Shown here piece by piece: positions 25,827 through 34,563 of a stretch of 64,000 bases of DNA. The stretch's first letter is position 1; every line of letters starts with the position of its first letter. The notes under the pieces were generated by a model. That model was not told where the DNA came from. It worked only from the letters and a program-made list of their open reading frames with translations, and did not search any database. The DNA lies in assembly GCA_008933735.1 (NCBI GenBank), contig WBUL01000006.1, forward strand, positions 124,001 to 188,000, written 5' to 3'. Made by a program: the position numbers and the translations under genes. The DNA comes from Anaerolineae bacterium. GTDB taxonomy: Bacteria > Chloroflexota > Anaerolineae > Aggregatilineales > J027.

Positions 25827-26915
25827 TTAGCTCCGCGTGTTCAAATAATCTTCTGTCGCTGCAAACAGGGCTTCCATATGTTCCGGCTGGCAGTCGCCCA
25901 TATGCGCGATGCGAATGGTTTTGTCCTTAACTTTGCCATAGCCATTGGAAACCACCATCCCACGCTGACGCAGGAATTTATTCATCGCAGAAACATCGAT
26001 GTTCAGGTTATTTTTCACGGTGGTCAGCGTTGGCGAGTGGTAACCGTCTTCCGAGAACATTTCAAAACCCACCCTGGTGGCCCACGCATGGGTCATCTCG
26101 CGCATTTTCAAGTGACGAGCAAACCGATTTTCCAGCCCTTCTGCCAGAATTTCATCTAACTGCTGATCTGCCGCGAACATCAGCGCAATCGGTGGGGTAG
26201 CCGGTGTGTTGTTTTTGACGTGTGACTTTTCCAGGGTCAGCATATCAAAATAGTAACCACGATTTTTCACTTCTCTGGCGCGTTCCAGCGTCCTGTCAGA
26301 AACTGCCCCGAAGGCGATACCGGGCGGTAGTGCCATTGCCTTCTGGGAACTCGTCAGGCAGACATCAATACCCCATTCATCGACACGCACATCTGCACCA
26401 AGAAAGGCGCTGACCACATCCACCAGGAACAAGGTGTCCGGGTAGTTTTTCATGACTTCAGCATATCCCGCCACGGGATGCAAAACACCTGTGCTGGTTT
26501 CGTTATACACACATGCTACGGCGTCATAGGTCTGTTTCTTGAGAGCATCCGCAAGCTGTTCGGGCTTGATGGCCTGCCCCCATTCCGCTTCCAGAACATC
26601 AACCTCTTTGCCATTTTCCGCGCTCACACCAGCCCAGCGTTCCGCAAAAGCGCCCGCCACGAGATGTAGAATCTTTTTACCGTCACGCACACAGTTACGG
26701 GAAGCACTTTCCCAGATTCCTGAACCGGAGGAGGTATAGGTATACACACGGCCTTTTTCGGTTTTGAACGCCTGCTTGAGTTTGGGCTGCAAACGGGCAT
26801 ACAGGTCGGCAAATTCGGACGAACGGTGCCCGATCATCCATCGGGATTGAGCATCCAGAATTTCTTTGCGAACTTCAACCGGGCCGGGAATAAACAAACG
26901 AACATGGTCAGCCAT
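25827..26915 (-). CDS. Class-V aminotransferase, probable phosphoserine or serine-pyruvate aminotransferase
   Basis: PLP enzyme of the serine-glyoxylate/alanine-glyoxylate group. The PLP-lysine lies in TSSQKAMALPPG (about 190) and the phosphate-site segment is TSSGSGIWESA. The protein is 362 residues. The family by itself does not fix the substrate, but pairing with serA suggests it makes phosphoserine or serine, as reported for related enzymes that replace SerC. The ATG at 26915 (MADHVRLFIPGPVEV) is preferred over 26927, whose ribosome site would be adjacent to the start. No serB or serC is in the window. Confidence 0.85.
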   Translation of the reverse strand: MADHVRLFIPGPVEVRKEILDAQSRWMIGHRSSEFADLYARLQPKLKQAFKTEKGRVYTYTSSGSGIWESASRNCVRDGKKILHLVAGAFAERWAGVSAENGKEVDVLEAEWGQAIKPEQLADALKKQTYDAVACVYNETSTGVLHPVAGYAEVMKNYPDTLFLVDVVSAFLGADVRVDEWGIDVCLTSSQKAMALPPGIAFGAVSDRTLERAREVKNRGYYFDMLTLEKSHVKNNTPATPPIALMFAADQQLDEILAEGLENRFARHLKMREMTHAWATRVGFEMFSEDGYHSPTLTTVKNNLNIDVSAMNKFLRQRGMVVSNGYGKVKDKTIRIAHMGDCQPEHMEALFAATEDYLNTRS

Positions 26916-26933
26916 AGGATTGCACATTCTCCT

Positions 26934-28004
26934 TTAGTTATGACTGGATAATTGTTCTTTCAACTGGTCAATAGGCCAGATGACAGTTGGATCAGCATCA
27001 TGGGCAATTGCTGCATACAGGCTCATGTAATCGCCATAAAGCGTGGCGTGCATAACCTGTGCCAGCAAAGTGTCGCCCTCTGCCCAGAAGTGGTCGATAT
27101 TCACCCCTGCCTGCAAAAAAATCTGAGAAGTCAGGTCGTGGCGCAGTGCCACACGGGGATGGTCAAATTCCCGCGACCGGATGAACATAGCAACGGTGTG
27201 GGCAATCTGCCGTTCGGGAAATTCTATCCCGACCACGCCGTTATGATCCGCTTCCGGTATGGCTTCATACATCGCCCAGATTTTGCTGTTTTCGTTGAAT
27301 TGGGTTTTCCAGCGCCGTGCGACAATTTCAAATGCGCCGCCGCCATATGAAACAGGAAAACGCCCCATGAATTGTCCGGCCTGCCGCTTGGCAGGGTTGC
27401 GCTCCGTTGGAACCTCAAATCCATAGATCGCACGATATTTTTGCATCACTGCGACGGCGGTTCTGACATCTCTCTCTATATCGGGCATCCAGTTCAAACG
27501 ATGTGCCACCGCCAACAGGAGGCCTACGCTCCAACCAAGTGCCGCACGAGGTGGCGATTGGTGGTCAAATTTCCACAGCGTTTGATCGGGTTTTCCCTCA
27601 ACGAGAGCTGCCAGTGCGCCCCCTGTAGTAAGGGCGACGACAGGCAAACCGCGCTGTACAGCAATCTCATACGCGGCAATGACCTCTTCCGTATAGCCGG
27701 AAAAGCTGCTGGCAATCACCAGCGTTTTCTCGTTATTGGCCCAGGCGGGCAGATCATAGGTGCGGCAAACAAAAACGGGAAGGCGTCCTTTAGCCTGCAT
27801 CAACGCGCCAAGAAAATCACCTCCAATCGCCGACCCGCCCATCCCGCAAATTAACACCTGCTGGACGTTGTTGAGCGTGTCTGAGAGAGGAAGCCTCAAA
27901 CCATGCTGAAAAGCCTTTTCCAACTGCTCTGGCAGTCCATCAACATGGGCTAACATGCCGCTCTGATCAATGGCTTCAAGATGCTGTCTATCGTCTAAAT
28001 TCAT
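26934..28004 (-). CDS. Bifunctional phosphoglucose/phosphomannose isomerase
   Basis: SIS-domain sugar isomerase of the bifunctional Pgi/Pmi family, interconverting fructose-6-phosphate with glucose-6- and mannose-6-phosphate. The first SIS domain has ICGMGGSAIGGDFLGAL (about 50-66) and SSFSGYTEEV; the second has the catalytic-region segment EADHNGVVG. The 356 residues fit the family. With ManC (7331-8410) it could feed GDP-mannose synthesis. It heads the operon with the aminotransferase and serA behind its own promoter. Confidence 0.88.
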   Translation of the reverse strand: MNLDDRQHLEAIDQSGMLAHVDGLPEQLEKAFQHGLRLPLSDTLNNVQQVLICGMGGSAIGGDFLGALMQAKGRLPVFVCRTYDLPAWANNEKTLVIASSFSGYTEEVIAAYEIAVQRGLPVVALTTGGALAALVEGKPDQTLWKFDHQSPPRAALGWSVGLLLAVAHRLNWMPDIERDVRTAVAVMQKYRAIYGFEVPTERNPAKRQAGQFMGRFPVSYGGGAFEIVARRWKTQFNENSKIWAMYEAIPEADHNGVVGIEFPERQIAHTVAMFIRSREFDHPRVALRHDLTSQIFLQAGVNIDHFWAEGDTLLAQVMHATLYGDYMSLYAAIAHDADPTVIWPIDQLKEQLSSHN

Positions 28005-28041
28005 GAGTTTTCTGCTTATTTGTGATAAAAGGTGCAGAGCG

Positions 28042-28069
28042 ATTGTATCATGCCTGAGTTAGAGTTCAA
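28042..28069 (-). promoter_or_regulatory. Promoter of the isomerase-serA operon
   Basis: Leftward TTGAAC (28069-28064), a 16-base spacer and TACAAT (28047-28042), 38 bases before the isomerase start. Confidence 0.7.
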
Positions 28070-28092
28070 GCACCATGTACAATACGACCAAA

Positions 28093-28902
28093 TTAGCGGA
28101 ATTCACGATTCTGGAAAAATTCGATGTACGCGACGTTCTGGTCGCAGGTCTCCCCAGTGGTCACAAAAATGTAATCTGACAGGGCTTCGCCGGATGGCCC
28201 CAGCAAACGGACGGAAAATAAACGGCGCTGCGGGCTGTTCCCAATGACGACTTCAAATCCGGCTTCCCCATATTGGGGAGCAGCACCGGAAAACCGCACC
28301 TCAAGAAATTGCTCGCCTGCCACTTCCACGGCCACATTCATATCGGTCATTGGCTGCCCGAATAAATTCAGCACATTTCCCGCGATGCTCATCCAATTGC
28401 AGCCCTGCGCGTTGGTGTTCCGACGGAAGGTTGGCTCAGCCGCGCCAAACGGAAAAGGCACATTCGGATCAACCGTTACAGGAACAAGCGGGCTGGTAGG
28501 AATAACGATGCCCTGTTGGGCAGGCAGGCCCTCTTCTGTGATCGGTGTGGCTGGGTTGGGGGTGTTAGTCGGGATGCCAGGAACTACGGGAGTTGGCGAA
28601 AGTGTTTCCGTAGGGGTCAGCGTGAAGGTGGGCGTGATCGTCGGGGTCGGCGTTTCTGTCGGCGGCAGCGGGGTATTGGATGGCGTCGGCGTGTGTGATG
28701 GGGTGAAAGTAGGGGTAATACTTGGCGTCAGAGTTGGGGTAGGAAATTCCAAGACAGGGGGTAGGGTCGGCAAGGGAAAGGGGTTAAAGGGGATATCCGG
28801 GTTCGAGATAATCAGGAATGTCCCCACAATGAGGGTGATGCTGCCCAGCAGCATGGTCACCGTGATCAGGTCAAGAAGTGTGTCACGAGAACGGCGTGCC
28901 AA
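28093..28902 (-). CDS. Membrane-anchored Thr/Pro-stalk protein, paralogue A
   Basis: A 269-residue protein: one N-terminal helix (about 10-33), a Pro/Thr stalk of TPT repeats (about 45-125), then a C-terminal beta-rich domain of ~105 residues beginning at a conserved GCNW and ending CDQN. The two Cys are positioned as in paralogue B, so a disulfide is likely. The domain also shares NVLNLFGQPMTDMNV with NVFDLIGEPITGLNI of B. TTG start without a clear ribosome site, 3 bases after paralogue B, so translation is probably coupled. Function unknown; outside-facing by inference. Confidence 0.8.
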   Translation of the reverse strand: MARRSRDTLLDLITVTMLLGSITLIVGTFLIISNPDIPFNPFPLPTLPPVLEFPTPTLTPSITPTFTPSHTPTPSNTPLPPTETPTPTITPTFTLTPTETLSPTPVVPGIPTNTPNPATPITEEGLPAQQGIVIPTSPLVPVTVDPNVPFPFGAAEPTFRRNTNAQGCNWMSIAGNVLNLFGQPMTDMNVAVEVAGEQFLEVRFSGAAPQYGEAGFEVVIGNSPQRRLFSVRLLGPSGEALSDYIFVTTGETCDQNVAYIEFFQNREFR

Positions 28903-28905
28903 TGT

Positions 28906-29715
28906 TTAATAGGGCCGTATCTGATCGAAGCGAATCAAAACAAGATTTTGGTCGCAGTCATTCGAGAACGCGACTTGAATTGGCGCGGAAAGCGCGGTGC
29001 CGTCTGCTTTTTGCAACTGGACTGTATAGGTATTGGTGTTAATCGCATCAGCGACTTTAACTTCCCAGCCACCGGGCCCATAAGCATCATTGCTGCCGCT
29101 CAGTGCGACCGCACCTGTACTGGGCAGTCCTGGCCCTGTAACAACTATATTCAGACCTGTGATCGGTTCACCAATCAGATCAAACACATTTCCGCCAAAA
29201 CCCTGAAACGCGCATGAACCGTTTAAATCCGGGCGCAGACGAAGCGTTCCGGGAGGAACCACAAATGGAAACGGGGCGGGGGTGTTGGTCGGAGTCGCGG
29301 TCGGGCCGGTCGGCGAGGGCGTAAATGACGGCGTGAACGTGAAGGTTGGCGGCTGCGGTGTGAAGGTCAGCGTATAGGTTGAAGAAGGGGTTGCGGTTGA
29401 TGTTGTGGTAGAAGTGGGCGTAATGGTCGGCGTGCTGGTATCCGTCGGAGTCTGAGTGGCGGTGGGGGTTCGTGTTAACGTTGCTGTGGATGAAGGCGTG
29501 ATTGTTGGCGTATTCGTGATCGTTGGCGTGTACGAAGGTGTCCAGGTCAGAAGCGCCGCCTCAGTTGGGGGAGGGACATCCGTTGAAGGCGAAAGCGCTT
29601 CCGGCACCTCGATTGTTTCGGTAATCCAACCGGCAGTGACAGCCGCAATTACGATAGCCAGCAGGAAAAAGATGATTGAAATCAGATTGTAAACGGCTCG
29701 TGAACCTGGCCCCAT
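28906..29715 (-). CDS. Membrane-anchored Thr/Pro-stalk protein, paralogue B
   Basis: Also 269 residues: an N-terminal membrane helix (about 8-30) including AGWITE, a stalk of TPT/TST repeats (about 40-148), and a ~110-residue external domain with two Cys (GSCAFQG and NDCDQNL) matching paralogue A. The N-terminal segment is nearly the same as paralogue C (AVYNLISIIFFLL against SIYNLVSIVFLVL, then TAGWI). AGAGGGAG precedes the ATG. Third gene of a four-gene leftward operon behind a foldase lipoprotein. Confidence 0.8.
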   Translation of the reverse strand: MGPGSRAVYNLISIIFFLLAIVIAAVTAGWITETIEVPEALSPSTDVPPPTEAALLTWTPSYTPTITNTPTITPSSTATLTRTPTATQTPTDTSTPTITPTSTTTSTATPSSTYTLTFTPQPPTFTFTPSFTPSPTGPTATPTNTPAPFPFVVPPGTLRLRPDLNGSCAFQGFGGNVFDLIGEPITGLNIVVTGPGLPSTGAVALSGSNDAYGPGGWEVKVADAINTNTYTVQLQKADGTALSAPIQVAFSNDCDQNLVLIRFDQIRPY

Positions 29716-29724
29716 AGCTCCCTC

Positions 29725-30027
29725 TTACGATTCTGGTGTCGGCGTGACGATATTTTCCTGTGGAGGAACCGCCTCTTCAGTCGAAGCCTCCGCAGGAGTC
29801 CCTGGTGGTGTCCAGGTGGGCTGGGGTGTCGCCGTTACTGTAGCTGAAGGCGTAAATGTCGGAGCCACCAGTTCAGTTGGGCTGGGAACATCCGTCACAG
29901 GTGCTAATCCTCCCGGAACAGGCACCGCCCCCGAAATCCAGCCTGCCGTGACCAAACAAATCAACAGACTGAGTACCAGAAAAACAATGCTCACGAGGTT
30001 GTAGATACTGTTTGATTCCTGCTGCAC
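29725..30027 (-). CDS. Membrane-anchored Thr/Pro protein, paralogue C, without the C-terminal domain
   Basis: A 100-residue protein with the same N-terminal helix and AGWISG junction as paralogue B and a short Pro/Thr tail, but no folded C-terminal domain: it stops after the tail. I prefer the GTG at 30027, which has AGGAG 7 bases upstream and does not overlap the foldase gene; an ATG at 30045 would overlap its stop by 14 bases. It may be a truncated copy of B or a deliberate stalk-only partner. Confidence 0.7.
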   Translation of the reverse strand: MQQESNSIYNLVSIVFLVLSLLICLVTAGWISGAVPVPGGLAPVTDVPSPTELVAPTFTPSATVTATPQPTWTPPGTPAEASTEEAVPPQENIVTPTPES

Positions 30028-30031
30028 GGGG

Positions 30032-30967
30032 CTACTCCTGGGCATTCGGCCCTACAAAACGAACAATCTCCGCTTCGGCGCGGCGTTGGGCGATCCATTC
30101 TTCCCAGGCGATATTGCGCTGCTCGGCCATCTGTGTCTCGTCAAGTGGGTAACTCTCATTTCGTTCAATCGATTCGATAATGTGATACCCCAGGACACTG
30201 CGAATCGGCTGCGGGGCACGCGCATTCGCGGGCAGACTAAATATCGCAGCTTCAACTTCCTTCTGAATTAAATCACCGGGGGCGACCCAATCCAGATCGC
30301 CGCCAGCATCTTTTGTGGAAGGATCAAGGGAATACTGACGGGCAAGCTGGGCAAAATCCGCCCCCGCATTTAACTGCTCCAGAATACTAAGGGCAGTCGC
30401 TTCGTCTGCCACCAGAATATGACGGGCATGGACAGCGGTAGTGGTCGTTGGTACGTTTGCGATCACGACCTCATTGACTTTCAGGGTCAGTAAAATCATT
30501 CGTACTCGTTCCGGATACTGCTCACGGGTGATGCCCTGGGCGGCAAAAAAGTCATCCAGCGAATACCCCTGTTCTGCTGCATCTGCCTCCAGCAGCGCGA
30601 TTTCCTGATCAATTTCGGCATCTGATACGATGATTCCCATTTCGGCAGCGGCCTGCTCAACCAGCTTATTCACGATGAGGGTTTCCAGCACCGTACCAAG
30701 CAGGGCTTGACGATCTGCGGCGGGCTGGACGCTGCCTGCCTCGTAAATCGAGACTTCACGTTCCAGATCGGCTAACGTAATTGGAGTCCCGTTGACGGTT
30801 GCGGCAAGGGCTTCCTGAACCACAACCTGCTCAGAAGGAGTATTGTTTTGTGCTCCCACACTATTGTTGGAGGTATTCTGATCGGATTCATTAGATTCGG
30901 AACCGTTGCTGTCGCCGCCACAGGCCGCTAGTACCCCAATCAGAATGAGGAGTATCAATCGCCGCAA
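30032..30967 (-). CDS. SurA/PrsA-like peptidyl-prolyl isomerase lipoprotein
   Basis: A 311-residue exported foldase. Signal peptide with lipobox LAAC (Cys at 16), a low-complexity Ser/Asn linker, a SurA_N-like helical chaperone domain (about 55-165) and a PpiC parvulin domain (about 180-285; ARHILVADEATAL, YSLDPSTKDAGGDLDW and SVLGYHIIES). PrsA-type proteins fold secreted proteins at the outer face of the membrane. TTG start with GGAAGGA upstream. First gene of the operon with the three stalk proteins, which are its plausible clients. Confidence 0.88.
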   Translation of the reverse strand: MRRLILLILIGVLAACGGDSNGSESNESDQNTSNNSVGAQNNTPSEQVVVQEALAATVNGTPITLADLEREVSIYEAGSVQPAADRQALLGTVLETLIVNKLVEQAAAEMGIIVSDAEIDQEIALLEADAAEQGYSLDDFFAAQGITREQYPERVRMILLTLKVNEVVIANVPTTTTAVHARHILVADEATALSILEQLNAGADFAQLARQYSLDPSTKDAGGDLDWVAPGDLIQKEVEAAIFSLPANARAPQPIRSVLGYHIIESIERNESYPLDETQMAEQRNIAWEEWIAQRRAEAEIVRFVGPNAQE

Positions 30968-30996
30968 TATAATGTCCTTCCTACAGCTAAATGGTT

Positions 30997-31024
30997 AGTA
31001 TAGCCCTGCCCGCGCATAACGCAA
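30997..31024 (-). promoter_or_regulatory. Promoter of the foldase-stalk operon
   Basis: Leftward TTGCGT (31024-31019), a 16-base spacer and TATACT (31002-30997), 30 bases before the foldase start. Confidence 0.6.
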
Positions 31025-31025
31025 A

Positions 31026-32663
31026 CTAGATTTCGATAATGTACGCAAATACCATCGGGCGTCGTTTGGTTTCCTGATAGAGATACTTGGTAATGGCATC
31101 CGTCACAACATCTTGGCGGCGTCCATTCCGACTTTTAGAGAGCGTCTTACGGACTGTATCTTTGATGCCATCAATAATCTCCTCGGCTTCTTTGATGAAC
31201 ACAAATCCGCGGGATATGACGTGGGGATCAGTCGCCAGTTCGCCTTTTTTATTGACCTGAGCAATAACAGTCACAAACCCCTCGTTCGCCAGGATTTCAC
31301 GATCACGAATCACCGCCGGGCCAATGTCTCCCACACCAGCTCCATCCACAAAAACATACCCGCCGGGATAGCGTTCGCCAACGGTCATCTTATTTTTGGT
31401 GAATTCGAGGATGGTGCCATTTTCCACAACAACACAATTTGATTCTGGAATGCCAAGCGAAATCGCCAGTTCGGCGTGCTGGTGCAGATGGCGCAGTTCT
31501 CCATGAACCGGCACGAAAAACTTCGGTTTGACGAGATTGATCATCAGTTTCATTTCTTCCTGGCTGGCATGACCGGAAACATGCACCTTTTCCACCGCAT
31601 CATAAATGACCTTTGCGCCGCGCTGGAACAACTTGTTGATGATCCGTGATACTGTATTTTCATTGCCGGGAATGGCGTGTGCTGATACAACAACAGTATC
31701 GCCAGGCTCGATTTCCAACTGGCTGTGGCGCTTCGTTGCGAGCTTGCTGAGCACTGCTGATGGTTCGCCCTGGCTGCCTGTCACCATGAACGCGATTTTA
31801 TTCTTGTCCATTTGCAGGGCTTTATCCAGGGACACAATCAGATCATCCGGAAAGTCAATATAACCCAGTTCCTGCGCCATTTTAATGTTCTCGGACATCG
31901 AGTGCCCAAGAATCGCCATCTTGCGCCCATACCGGAGACAGGCCGCGCCCGCCTGCTCCACTCGTGAAATCAGTGACGCAAAAGTAGCGATGAGAATGCG
32001 CCCCTGGGCGTTGCGGAAAACGCGATCAAAGGCTTCGTCAATCACGCTCTCAGAAGGTGTCCAGCCAGGGCGGTCAGCGTTGGTACTGTCAGCCAGCAGC
32101 GCCAGAACACCTTCTTTGGCAAAAGCCGCCAGCCGCGCAAAATCAGGCGGCCAGTTATCGACTGGGGTATGGTCGAACTTAAAATCGCCTGTGTGCACGA
32201 TCAGCCCAACCGGGGTGCGAATGCCAAAACCGACTCCATCAGGAATGCTGTGGCAAACATGAAAAGATTCAAGCTCAAATGGCCCGGCCTTGATCGTATC
32301 ACCGGCGCGGAAAACATTGATTTTTGCGCTCCGCATTTTGGCCTGTTTGAGTTTCACTTCAATCAGGCCGCATGTCAGCGCCGTACCGTAGACAGGCGCG
32401 TCAAAATGCTCCAGCACATGATGGATTGCACCTGTGTGGTCTTCATGGCCATGTGTGATAAAGATACCATGAATTTTAAGGCGGTTTTGATGTTCAAATA
32501 GGTATCCCATATCCGGGATGATATAATCGACGCCGAGGTGGTCGCCTTCCGGGAACATGATTCCAGTATCAAGGATGATGGCATCATCACCGTACTCGAA
32601 GACCGTCATGTTCTTGCCAATTTCCCCCAGACCACCCAGGGGAATCACACGTAACTGCTTCAT
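31026..32663 (-). CDS. rnj: Ribonuclease J
   Basis: Metallo-beta-lactamase/beta-CASP ribonuclease with 5' exonuclease and endonuclease activity in mRNA decay and rRNA processing. The zinc motif is ITHGHEDHTGAIHH (about 74-87), followed by HTGDFKFDHTP, the beta-CASP motif SGHASQEEMK and PVHGELRHLHQHAE. The 545 residues fit RNase J. AAAGGA lies before the ATG. The genome also encodes RNase Y (40730-42262), the Gram-positive-style decay pair. Confidence 0.96.
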   Translation of the reverse strand: MKQLRVIPLGGLGEIGKNMTVFEYGDDAIILDTGIMFPEGDHLGVDYIIPDMGYLFEHQNRLKIHGIFITHGHEDHTGAIHHVLEHFDAPVYGTALTCGLIEVKLKQAKMRSAKINVFRAGDTIKAGPFELESFHVCHSIPDGVGFGIRTPVGLIVHTGDFKFDHTPVDNWPPDFARLAAFAKEGVLALLADSTNADRPGWTPSESVIDEAFDRVFRNAQGRILIATFASLISRVEQAGAACLRYGRKMAILGHSMSENIKMAQELGYIDFPDDLIVSLDKALQMDKNKIAFMVTGSQGEPSAVLSKLATKRHSQLEIEPGDTVVVSAHAIPGNENTVSRIINKLFQRGAKVIYDAVEKVHVSGHASQEEMKLMINLVKPKFFVPVHGELRHLHQHAELAISLGIPESNCVVVENGTILEFTKNKMTVGERYPGGYVFVDGAGVGDIGPAVIRDREILANEGFVTVIAQVNKKGELATDPHVISRGFVFIKEAEEIIDGIKDTVRKTLSKSRNGRRQDVVTDAITKYLYQETKRRPMVFAYIIEI

Positions 32664-32751
32664 ACAAGTCCTTTGGTCTAACTATTCGATTGTTGTTTGT
32701 GCTCGCTTGTCGGGGAACACCGCCGATTTGATGTCCGGGTCGAAGACCGCT

Positions 32752-32783
32752 TAAAATCAAAAACCCACAACCAGTGTGTGGGT
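32752..32783 (-). terminator. Terminator of tRNA-Cys
   Basis: Leftward stem AACCCACA / TGTGGGTT with a 7-base loop, followed by TTTTTGATTTT. It lies 25 bases after the tRNA 3' end. Confidence 0.85.
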
Positions 32784-32808
32784 TAGGTACTCACCAGTCT
32801 GTTGACGA

Positions 32809-32879
32809 GAGGCGACGGTGGGAATTGAACCCACGATCAGGCTTTTGCAGAGCCTTGCCTTGCCACTTGGCCACGTCGC
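32809..32879 (-). tRNA. trnC: tRNA-Cys (GCA)
   Basis: A 71-base cloverleaf. Acceptor stem GGCGACG / CGTCGCC with U at the discriminator position, as expected for Cys. Anticodon stem AGGCT / AGCCT with loop CTGCAAA, anticodon GCA. T-loop sequence GGGTTCAATTCCC is clear. The 3' CCA is not encoded. It has its own promoter and terminator. Confidence 0.96.
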
Positions 32880-32897
32880 CGTATGAATTCATCCGGA

Positions 32898-32926
32898 ATG
32901 ATAACAACAAACCACCCTATTGTCTA
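32898..32926 (-). promoter_or_regulatory. Promoter of tRNA-Cys
   Basis: Leftward TAGACA (32926-32921), a 17-base spacer and TATCAT (32903-32898). The start would be about a dozen bases before the tRNA. Confidence 0.65.
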
Positions 32927-32974
32927 GGCAAAAAACATAGCGCCCTATCTATATTTTATGCTAAATTTAGCAGT

Positions 32975-33949
32975 GTGAAAGACTTACATCTGCGTCAGCG
33001 TTACGCAACGACCAAAGACCGCATCCTGACCGTTTACCATCAGGTGAACGAGGCCACCTTTGGCATTGCAGGCATCATTTACCGGTCGGTCGATAATTTC
33101 ATTAAATTCGGAGGGCCGCGGGAAGCCGCAGCGCTTTCCTACTACGCTCTGTTTTCTTTATTTCCTCTGCTGCTGCTGCTGATTGCTGTCATTGGGTGGC
33201 TGCTAGGCCCTGCAACGGCAGGCAACCAGATTGAAGATTTTCTGCGTCTGTTTTTGCCAGGGCAAACTGCGATTGAAATTAACCGCACGATCAGCCGGTT
33301 TGTCGAAGAAGGCAGCTCAGCCAGCCTGGTAGCTTCGATTGCTTTTGCGTGGTCGGCACTGGGGTTGTTTTCCAATCTGGAAGCCGCCCTCAGCCGCACC
33401 TTTCGGGACACCTCGCAGCGCCCCTGGTGGCAGCGCCGGATGAATGGATTCTTGATGGTGATTGCGTTGGGCATTCTGCTGGTTGCCAACATCGTAACCA
33501 GCCTTCTGTTCAGTTTTCTGGACTTATTGTTCCTCAACCAGAGCAATCTGTGGCTGTCTGTGATCGGTATTTTTGTTCCTTTTGGGTTCAGTATGGGTAT
33601 TTTTGCCATGTTGTATCGCTGGGTACCGCGTAAGCACGTGGGATGGGATGCCATCTGGCCGGCGGCCCTGTTAGGAGGGGTCGCCTGGGAACTTGCCAAA
33701 CGAGTGTTCGGATATTACCTGGAAACCATTGCGAACCTGAGCATCGTTTACGGTTCCATCACAACGGTCATTATTTTTATGCTGTGGGCATTTTATACCA
33801 CTGTTATTCTTCTCTTTTTCGCGGAATTCTGTGTATCCCTGGCGGATTACCTGGAAGAGCGGAAACGCCCAGAACAGCATGAGTTCGCGGGCGATTACTA
33901 TGACAGGCTGCTGGCGCTGCCAGAACCCACTGACAGAGAAGCGCTTTAA
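32975..33949 (+). CDS. YihY/UPF0761 family membrane protein
   Basis: A 324-residue integral membrane protein of the YihY family, once wrongly called RNase BN; its molecular function is not established. The family signature PREAAALSYYALFSLFPLLLL is seen near residue 48, with five to six hydrophobic helices, a conserved RTFRDTSQRPWW segment and WELAKRVFGYY. The GTG at 32975 is the first plausible start after the tRNA; there is no good ribosome site. The last four bases overlap the convergent LuxI-like gene. Confidence 0.85.
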   Translation: MKDLHLRQRYATTKDRILTVYHQVNEATFGIAGIIYRSVDNFIKFGGPREAAALSYYALFSLFPLLLLLIAVIGWLLGPATAGNQIEDFLRLFLPGQTAIEINRTISRFVEEGSSASLVASIAFAWSALGLFSNLEAALSRTFRDTSQRPWWQRRMNGFLMVIALGILLVANIVTSLLFSFLDLLFLNQSNLWLSVIGIFVPFGFSMGIFAMLYRWVPRKHVGWDAIWPAALLGGVAWELAKRVFGYYLETIANLSIVYGSITTVIIFMLWAFYTTVILLFFAEFCVSLADYLEERKRPEQHEFAGDYYDRLLALPEPTDREAL

Positions 33950-34563
33950 TCGGTTCTACCTTGTCGGAGAAACTGATACGCTGTTTTTATGAGGTCAAAC
34001 TTCGCCGGGAAACGCAGTTCTCCCCAGTACATTTGAGGCGGACCAAGCTGCACCGGAGAAAATCCACTCCGCTGATAGTACCGGATCATCCATCCTGTGA
34101 GCGTGCCACACAGCTCATAATAACCGTGTGATCGCATTTCTAACCAGACCTGAGCGAGCGTTCCAAAAAATAGCTGCCGACCCCGATTTCGAAATTCTGG
34201 TGCAACGATTCCCCGTGAGCAGTCTGCGACCTGTCCAATAGGTTCTATCCGAAGTCCGAATGCAGCTTCCGTCGGCAAAAGACGATCCTGAGAAGGTAAA
34301 ATCAGGCGCATGGTGGCGGCTAGCTGTTCTTCCTGCCAGCCGCCGATATGAATTGCGTGGTCATCGTACTCGTCTTGCTCCATCCCATCAGGATAATCTT
34401 CCGGTTTAGCCCATCCGTTTTCAATCACGGTACGGTAGCGCAAACGGTAAATGGCTTCGATTTCTTCCGGGGAAGCTGCCGCCGCAAAACGAATCCCCTC
34501 ACATGCTTCCCTAAAGCGGTGAGCGAGATTATCCAGCAGCGTCAGCGTTTCACTGTTGATCAA
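33946..34563 (-). CDS. LuxI-like acyltransferase (GNAT fold; AHL-synthase or N-acyl amino acid synthase type)
   Basis: A 205-residue GNAT-fold protein. It carries the spaced LuxI-family invariant residues: RLRYRTVIENGW (Arg and Trp, about 41-52), EQDEYD (Glu-x-Asp-x-x-Asp, about 62-67), TMRLILPS (Arg, about 85) and DCSRGIV (E/D-x-S-R, about 114-120). These residues build the active site of acyl-homoserine lactone synthases and of PEP-CTERM-associated N-acyl amino acid synthases. No LuxR-type gene is nearby. TTG start overlapping the stop of the exported protein gene before it (TTGA). A plain GNAT acetyltransferase remains possible. Confidence 0.7.
   Translation of the reverse strand: MINSETLTLLDNLAHRFREACEGIRFAAAASPEEIEAIYRLRYRTVIENGWAKPEDYPDGMEQDEYDDHAIHIGGWQEEQLAATMRLILPSQDRLLPTEAAFGLRIEPIGQVADCSRGIVAPEFRNRGRQLFFGTLAQVWLEMRSHGYYELCGTLTGWMIRYYQRSGFSPVQLGPPQMYWGELRFPAKFDLIKTAYQFLRQGRTD

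Noticed and set aside
28244..28909. A 221-codon frame antisense to stalk paralogue A
   Set aside because: Same cause: reverse reading of Thr/Pro repeats. The minus-strand gene is supported by its paralogue.
32774..32974. N-terminal extension of the YihY-family gene through the tRNA
   Set aside because: The extra 67 codons are the reverse reading of tRNA-Cys and its terminator; the family begins after the GTG at 32975.
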